From Turritopsis dohrnii (lineage: Eukaryota; Cnidaria; Hydrozoa; Anthoathecata; Oceaniidae): a stretch of 64,000 nt of DNA. The stretch is taken from the NCBI GenBank assembly GCA_027922465.2, contig BQMF02000095.1, positions 310,001 through 374,000 of the forward strand, in the 5' to 3' direction. Made by a program: the position numbers and the translations under genes. Shown one piece after another: positions 61,197 through 64,000 of the stretch (position 1 is the stretch's first letter; each line of letters starts with the position of its first letter). The notes beneath the pieces are model-generated. The model did not search any database, was not told the DNA's origin, and was given only the letters and a program-made list of their open reading frames with translations.

Positions 61197-62126
61197 TGAC
61201 CCCCAGCTGCATTTGTTCGCCTGACTCGCTTCGCTCGTCAGGCTCAATGTGCGGCTACCGCCGCCCAAATTCAAATCTTGTATTAGCCCCTGCTAGCAGA
61301 TTGTGAGTGCAGCTGCTTCACCCGTGATGTTTTTCACAGGTGACTTTAGTCTAATAGATCAATTTGATGACATTAGTTCTATGTTCTCTTTGCACTGAGT
61401 TCTAAATCTGAGTCTCTAGAAGTTAGTAGATAATTTCTTTAGTATATAGTTGGTGATTTTCCTGGAAAAACCCTGGAAATTGTTTTTAAAAATTATGTGG
61501 CCACCTTGTAGAATGATACCTTATCTCGGGGAAAATTTTCGTCATTTTGCAAAATTTTACTAATAAATTTCTTTTTTTTTCAAACTTTTCGTCAGGGGAA
61601 ATTTTCGTCACTTTTCCCCGACTAAGTTATCCCCGATATTGAAGATATATTTTGGAATTATATCATTCTAATAGCATTGGCAATCCTATAACGCTAAGTT
61701 ACAGGGTTCTAATGAAGAAAGACTCAACTTCACAGATTGACTTGTAAACGTCGTTTAATCTGTTCTCGAATCTTTTTTCTAGTCGTGTTTGCTCTAATGG
61801 CCATGGCTTGATCCGAAAATATGGGTTAAATATATGCCGTCAGTGCTTCAAGGAATACGCTTCTGATATTGGTTTTAAAAAGGTATGTTTTCCGAGCATT
61901 TTCTTTTTGTTGTTAATGTCGGGAAAAGCTATATCGATTTCCAATAACCATGATTTCCATGTAACGTTTTTCGTTTTTACTGTATGTATAACGAACGAAA
62001 ATATTATGCAACGTATCGGCAGCCAAAGTTAGAATTAAAAGCAATTTTACAACAATTGCTTCTGTATTCATTTGATTTTGTCTTGAAAAATTTAATTTGT
62101 CTTTTTCTTTTGTTTAGTACAAGTAA
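58231..62126 (+). CDS. RPS29: Ribosomal protein uS14 / RPS29
   Basis: Zinc-binding protein of the 40S subunit head. Three exons: 58231-58292, 61783-61882 and 62118-62126; 56 codons plus stop, exactly the human length. Exon 1 encodes [20 protein letters not shown]. Exon 2 encodes [20 protein letters not shown], then [13 protein letters not shown]. The last exon gives only Tyr-Lys and the stop. The zinc ligands Cys 21, 24, 39 and 42 are all present, and intron 1 splits the Cys 21 codon (TG/T). Intron 1 is about 3.5 kb, long for a ribosomal-protein gene, and contains a transposon ORF relic, a 1,000-bp TIR element, a LINE tail and a foldback. Confidence 0.97.
58498..58720 (+). repeat. Two GGGGTGACTTGAAA motif copies in RPS29 intron 1
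   Basis: ACGGGGTGACTTGAAACAAA at 58497 and GCGGGGGTGACTTGAAAGTG near 58692, each followed by a similar phrase with ACAAAATT. Part of the dispersed GGGG-GACTT motif set. Confidence 0.55.
60112..60291 (+). pseudogene. Zinc-finger part of a transposon-derived ORF, cut by the next element
   Basis: [16 protein letters not shown] is followed by [17 protein letters not shown] and [12 protein letters not shown]: a C-x2-C ... H-x4-H finger of the BED/TTF-like type common at the start of hAT-like transposases. The frame ends at TAG immediately before the 60293 insertion. The open stretch extends back to 59956 but only this part looks homologous. Confidence 0.6.
60509..60570. repeat. Foldback nested in the 60293-61292 element
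   Basis: The left arm CGCTTCTTCTCTCTTTTGCG, continuing CTAAATC, is inverted as GATTTAGCGTAAAGCAGAGA, continuing AGAAGCG, with a short loop. The preceding CCTCGTTACCGT recalls the CCTCGATCCCAG edge of the 43319 foldback. Confidence 0.8.
60690..60872 (+). repeat. CR1-group LINE 3' tail
   Basis: CCTTGTCTAGCCTTTGGC, then TGTAATGTGCTTCTTTAAAA, then AAATAAACAATTACTACTTACTACTACTACC. A 3' end with a short tandem tail replacing poly(A) is typical of CR1-group LINEs. It is nested in the TIR element. Confidence 0.55.
61166..61196 (+). repeat. 31-base poly-C run
   Basis: 31 consecutive C between AGCG and TGACCCCC. Its length in the assembly is unlikely to be exact, since long homopolymers are error-prone. 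Confidence 0.9.
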
Positions 62127-62542
62127 AGAATGGGTGCAGTGAAATTCAGCGTCATACTTGTTATCGAAAGATATCACACTCCTTGAAACCTCGCGAGTTT
62201 TTAATGAACCCTTTTTTTCATGCTCCTCAATTATGAATTTTTAAAAAACAAATGTCATTGTAACATAATGTTCAATCCACTTGGCTGCCAATTAATGTAA
62301 CCTTATCAGAACCGAATTATCCAACAATCCCCTGTGAACTCATTCATTTCGATACAGACCAAGTAAGACAAAGCGAAACTTACTACATTGTGATCACAAA
62401 TAAATGAGGCCTTAACGCGATTCACAATCAGTCGATATTCAAGTCGTTTTAGGGGTCGCTAGATGCCGACATCTGAAATGACTTGACAAAGACTTGACTA
62501 CAACTCAGCGATTGAAATTCATTCATGCAATGACTACCTTAA
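62127..62542. other. RPS29 downstream region
   Basis: About 415 bases with no supportable ORF. No AATAAA lies close to the RPS29 stop. Confidence 0.5.
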
Positions 62543-62663
62543 GGGAACTAATTTTTGCGGGTACAAATTTTCGCGGAACTTATTTTTGCGTTTTTTGGCC
62601 ATTTCCGTGAAATTAAGTTCCGCGAAATACAAAATAATGACTTGATCGCGAAAATTAGTTGCC
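62543..62663. repeat. GGAACTAATTTTTGCGG foldback MITE
   Basis: Left end GGGAACTAATTTTTGCGG; right end CGCGAAAATTAGTTGCC, its inverse with few mismatches. Inside, GCGGAACTTATTTTTGCG pairs with CGTGAAATTAAGTTCCGCG. It abuts the C-terminal end of the hAT transposase relic. Confidence 0.8.
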
Positions 62664-62671
62664 AGTAAAAT

Positions 62672-63080
62672 CTTTATGAACATGCATTAATGAAAGCGCA
62701 TTAAAACGCATACTTTTCAACGTCAAGCGCAACCATGTTTTCAGTCTCCGTGCAGTTGAAAACGATCTTTCGAGTGTACACGATGTGGCAGGATTAATTA
62801 ACAGCAACTTTATCACGTGGACGATGTTTGGCATGAGACCTCGGGTAGTAACAAAGCATCCTTTTACAGCTTTGTAAATGTCTTTGAAACACCCAGCTTT
62901 CTCATCATCAAAAAAATGTTTTTCGCAAAATGTTTGCTTCTATTCTAAGCATATCCATGTCGACTCCATCCTTGTATTTCTCCAAAATACTTTTTGTCTA
63001 GTCGGTTGCAGTGAGGTTGATAGCTTACAGCAAAAGGTTTTCGAAAGCTTGGTGAACTTCGAAACTCAGTTGATTGAATG
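62672..63080 (-). pseudogene. hAT transposase C-terminal dimerisation domain (decayed)
   Basis: On the minus strand near 62672-62800: NPATSCTLERSFSTARRLKT, then WLRLTLKSMRFNALSLMHVHK, the conserved hATC block (PATS..SERSFS..RRIKT..R..M...RL..L.LL..H). Upstream towards 63080 the frame shifts and carries stops, with only weak protein-like stretches. Inactive relic. Confidence 0.8.
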
Positions 63081-63690
63081 AAGCGATCTTTTATGGAATT
63101 AATTGCAACGTCCAAGATTTCGAAGTAAATTTCTCAACAACACCACACTGCTTTGAGGGCTCACGACAATATCATACGCACTACATTTGGAGGATTCTCG
63201 AAAAGACATTACAACTCACAATTGCAAAGATTCCAACTGTCCCGAATTCAGGTACCCTGTCCCGAAGTCCCGAAATACCATTATACCAAACCATACCATT
63301 ATTTTGTCCCGAATTAAAGTTAAAGTCTCCACTTTTTTTTTTATTTTTCGTTGTTTCGACATCATTTTCGAAATTAAAACCCGTAAAAAATTACCCAGAT
63401 ATCTAGTACTCCTCTACATCTAACGTATAAAATACGAAAAATAACTTCGTACTCCACAAGTTCTAACATTTTTTGTGTTTTTCAGTTCACAGAATATAGA
63501 ATTCCGTTTTGCCATTACTTTCAACAACCTCATCCCTAGGTCCCTTATGTCTCCTCTGAAACTTAATTTGAAAAGCCATAGATAATAACAGAAGAAAAAA
63601 AGACGCCGCATCATCGGAAAGAAAGAAAGAAGAAAAAAAAACTTTTTGTGTGTTTTTTCTTGTTACGCAGGAGATCATTATTCGATAATA
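63081..63690. other. Unassigned stretch
   Basis: About 600 bases. TCCCGAA-type phrases repeat around 63240-63310 and purine-rich A/G runs lie near 63590-63650. No coding is supportable. Confidence 0.5.
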
Positions 63691-63699
63691 GCTTAGGGG

Positions 63700-63860
63700 C
63701 TGTTCATATGAAGGTGAGTTAGCCCGGTTAATTGGTAAATCTCACTAACAGAAGAAATCTTTATAAAAATAAATAGTGTTGATATGAAAAGCGGGCTAGC
63801 TCACTTAGTGAGATTTCGTTTCATTTGACCGGGATATGATGAAATATGATAAAAGTTGTC
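63700..63860. repeat. AGCCCGGTTAA / GCGGGCTAGC repeat
   Basis: GGTGAGTTAGCCCGGTTAAT on the left and its partial inverse GCGGGCTAGCTCACTTAGTG about 90 bases later, both with TTCATATGAA/GATATGAAAA phrases. Likely the same family as the 38870-39215 repeat. Confidence 0.55.
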
Positions 63861-64000
63861 ATGAAAGGTGCTTTTAAATTAATTTCAAAATTCATGAATC
63901 ATCGCGTTAAGTAGCCGTACGGCGCAAAGTCCGCAGAAATTACCTTACTGCCTTTCGTGCACCTTTGTCATGACAATGAATTTTCATTAGCTACAGAATC

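Larger units (their letters stand above)
60293..61292. mobile_element. 1,000-bp TIR element with 5-bp target duplication CTAGC
   Basis: Left end CAGGGGCTAATACAGG; right end on the other strand CAGGGGCTAATACAAG. Homology continues with TCAAATTT/GATTTGAATTT and GCGGTAACCGC/GCGGTAGCCGC. CTAGC lies directly outside both ends (60288-60292 and 61293-61297). It is inserted in a transposon ORF relic inside RPS29 intron 1. It has no transposase, so it is non-autonomous. CAGGGG ends suggest a hAT relative of the 5-bp-duplication type; tentative. Confidence 0.85.

Noticed and set aside
62878..63081. Plus-strand 67-codon ORF
   Set aside because: Antisense to the hAT transposase relic whose conserved block is on the minus strand.

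Overview
This is eukaryotic, animal genomic DNA: AT-rich, with GT-AG introns mostly 50-500 bp long and seven recognisable conserved animal genes. The gene content (MCC, PSME4, SNAP25) together with Penelope-like, jockey/CR1-like, Ty3-like and hAT-like elements and many foldback MITEs suggests an early-branching metazoan. A cnidarian is my best guess, but it is inferred from general impression only. All gene models were built by eye, joining exons by reading frame, splice signals and remembered family sequence; no search was run.

Layout. 0-31 kb is a gene-dense block: the 3' part of WDHD1 (+), MCC (+, 15 exons), LRRC47 (-, 4 exons, tail-to-tail with MCC) and PSME4 (-, 33 exons found, about 1,860 codons). 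31-47 kb is a transposon island: a broken jockey-like LINE with an inner insertion, a 2.1-kb TIR element with a 6-bp target duplication carrying an array of covarying hairpins, the C-terminal end of a second LINE, a Penelope-like element with a GIY-YIG domain, and a 1.1-kb inverted-repeat element. 47-56 kb returns to genes: SNAP25 (+, 7 exons) and PRIM1 (-, 13 exons). 56-64 kb holds a decayed Ty3/gypsy pol, then RPS29 (+, 3 exons), whose 3.5-kb first intron is full of nested transposons, then a decayed hAT transposase.

How the genes relate. WDHD1 (AND-1/Ctf4) and PRIM1 (small subunit of Pol alpha-primase) both act at the replication fork, but they are 50 kb apart and I infer no operon-like link. 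LRRC47, PSME4 and RPS29 are translation or proteostasis genes, MCC is a polarity/Wnt scaffold and SNAP25 is an exocytic SNARE. The order reads as ordinary animal gene neighbourhoods.

Most interesting signals: (1) a 12-copy hairpin array at 37.1-37.6 kb whose stems change in compensating pairs; (2) a TATA-Inr alternative first exon inside MCC that splices at the same junction as the human short isoform; (3) a 33-bp triplication that copies the 3' splice site of a PRIM1 exon; (4) a hammerhead-like motif at the 3' end of the Penelope-like element; (5) two TIR elements with clean 5- and 6-bp target duplications.
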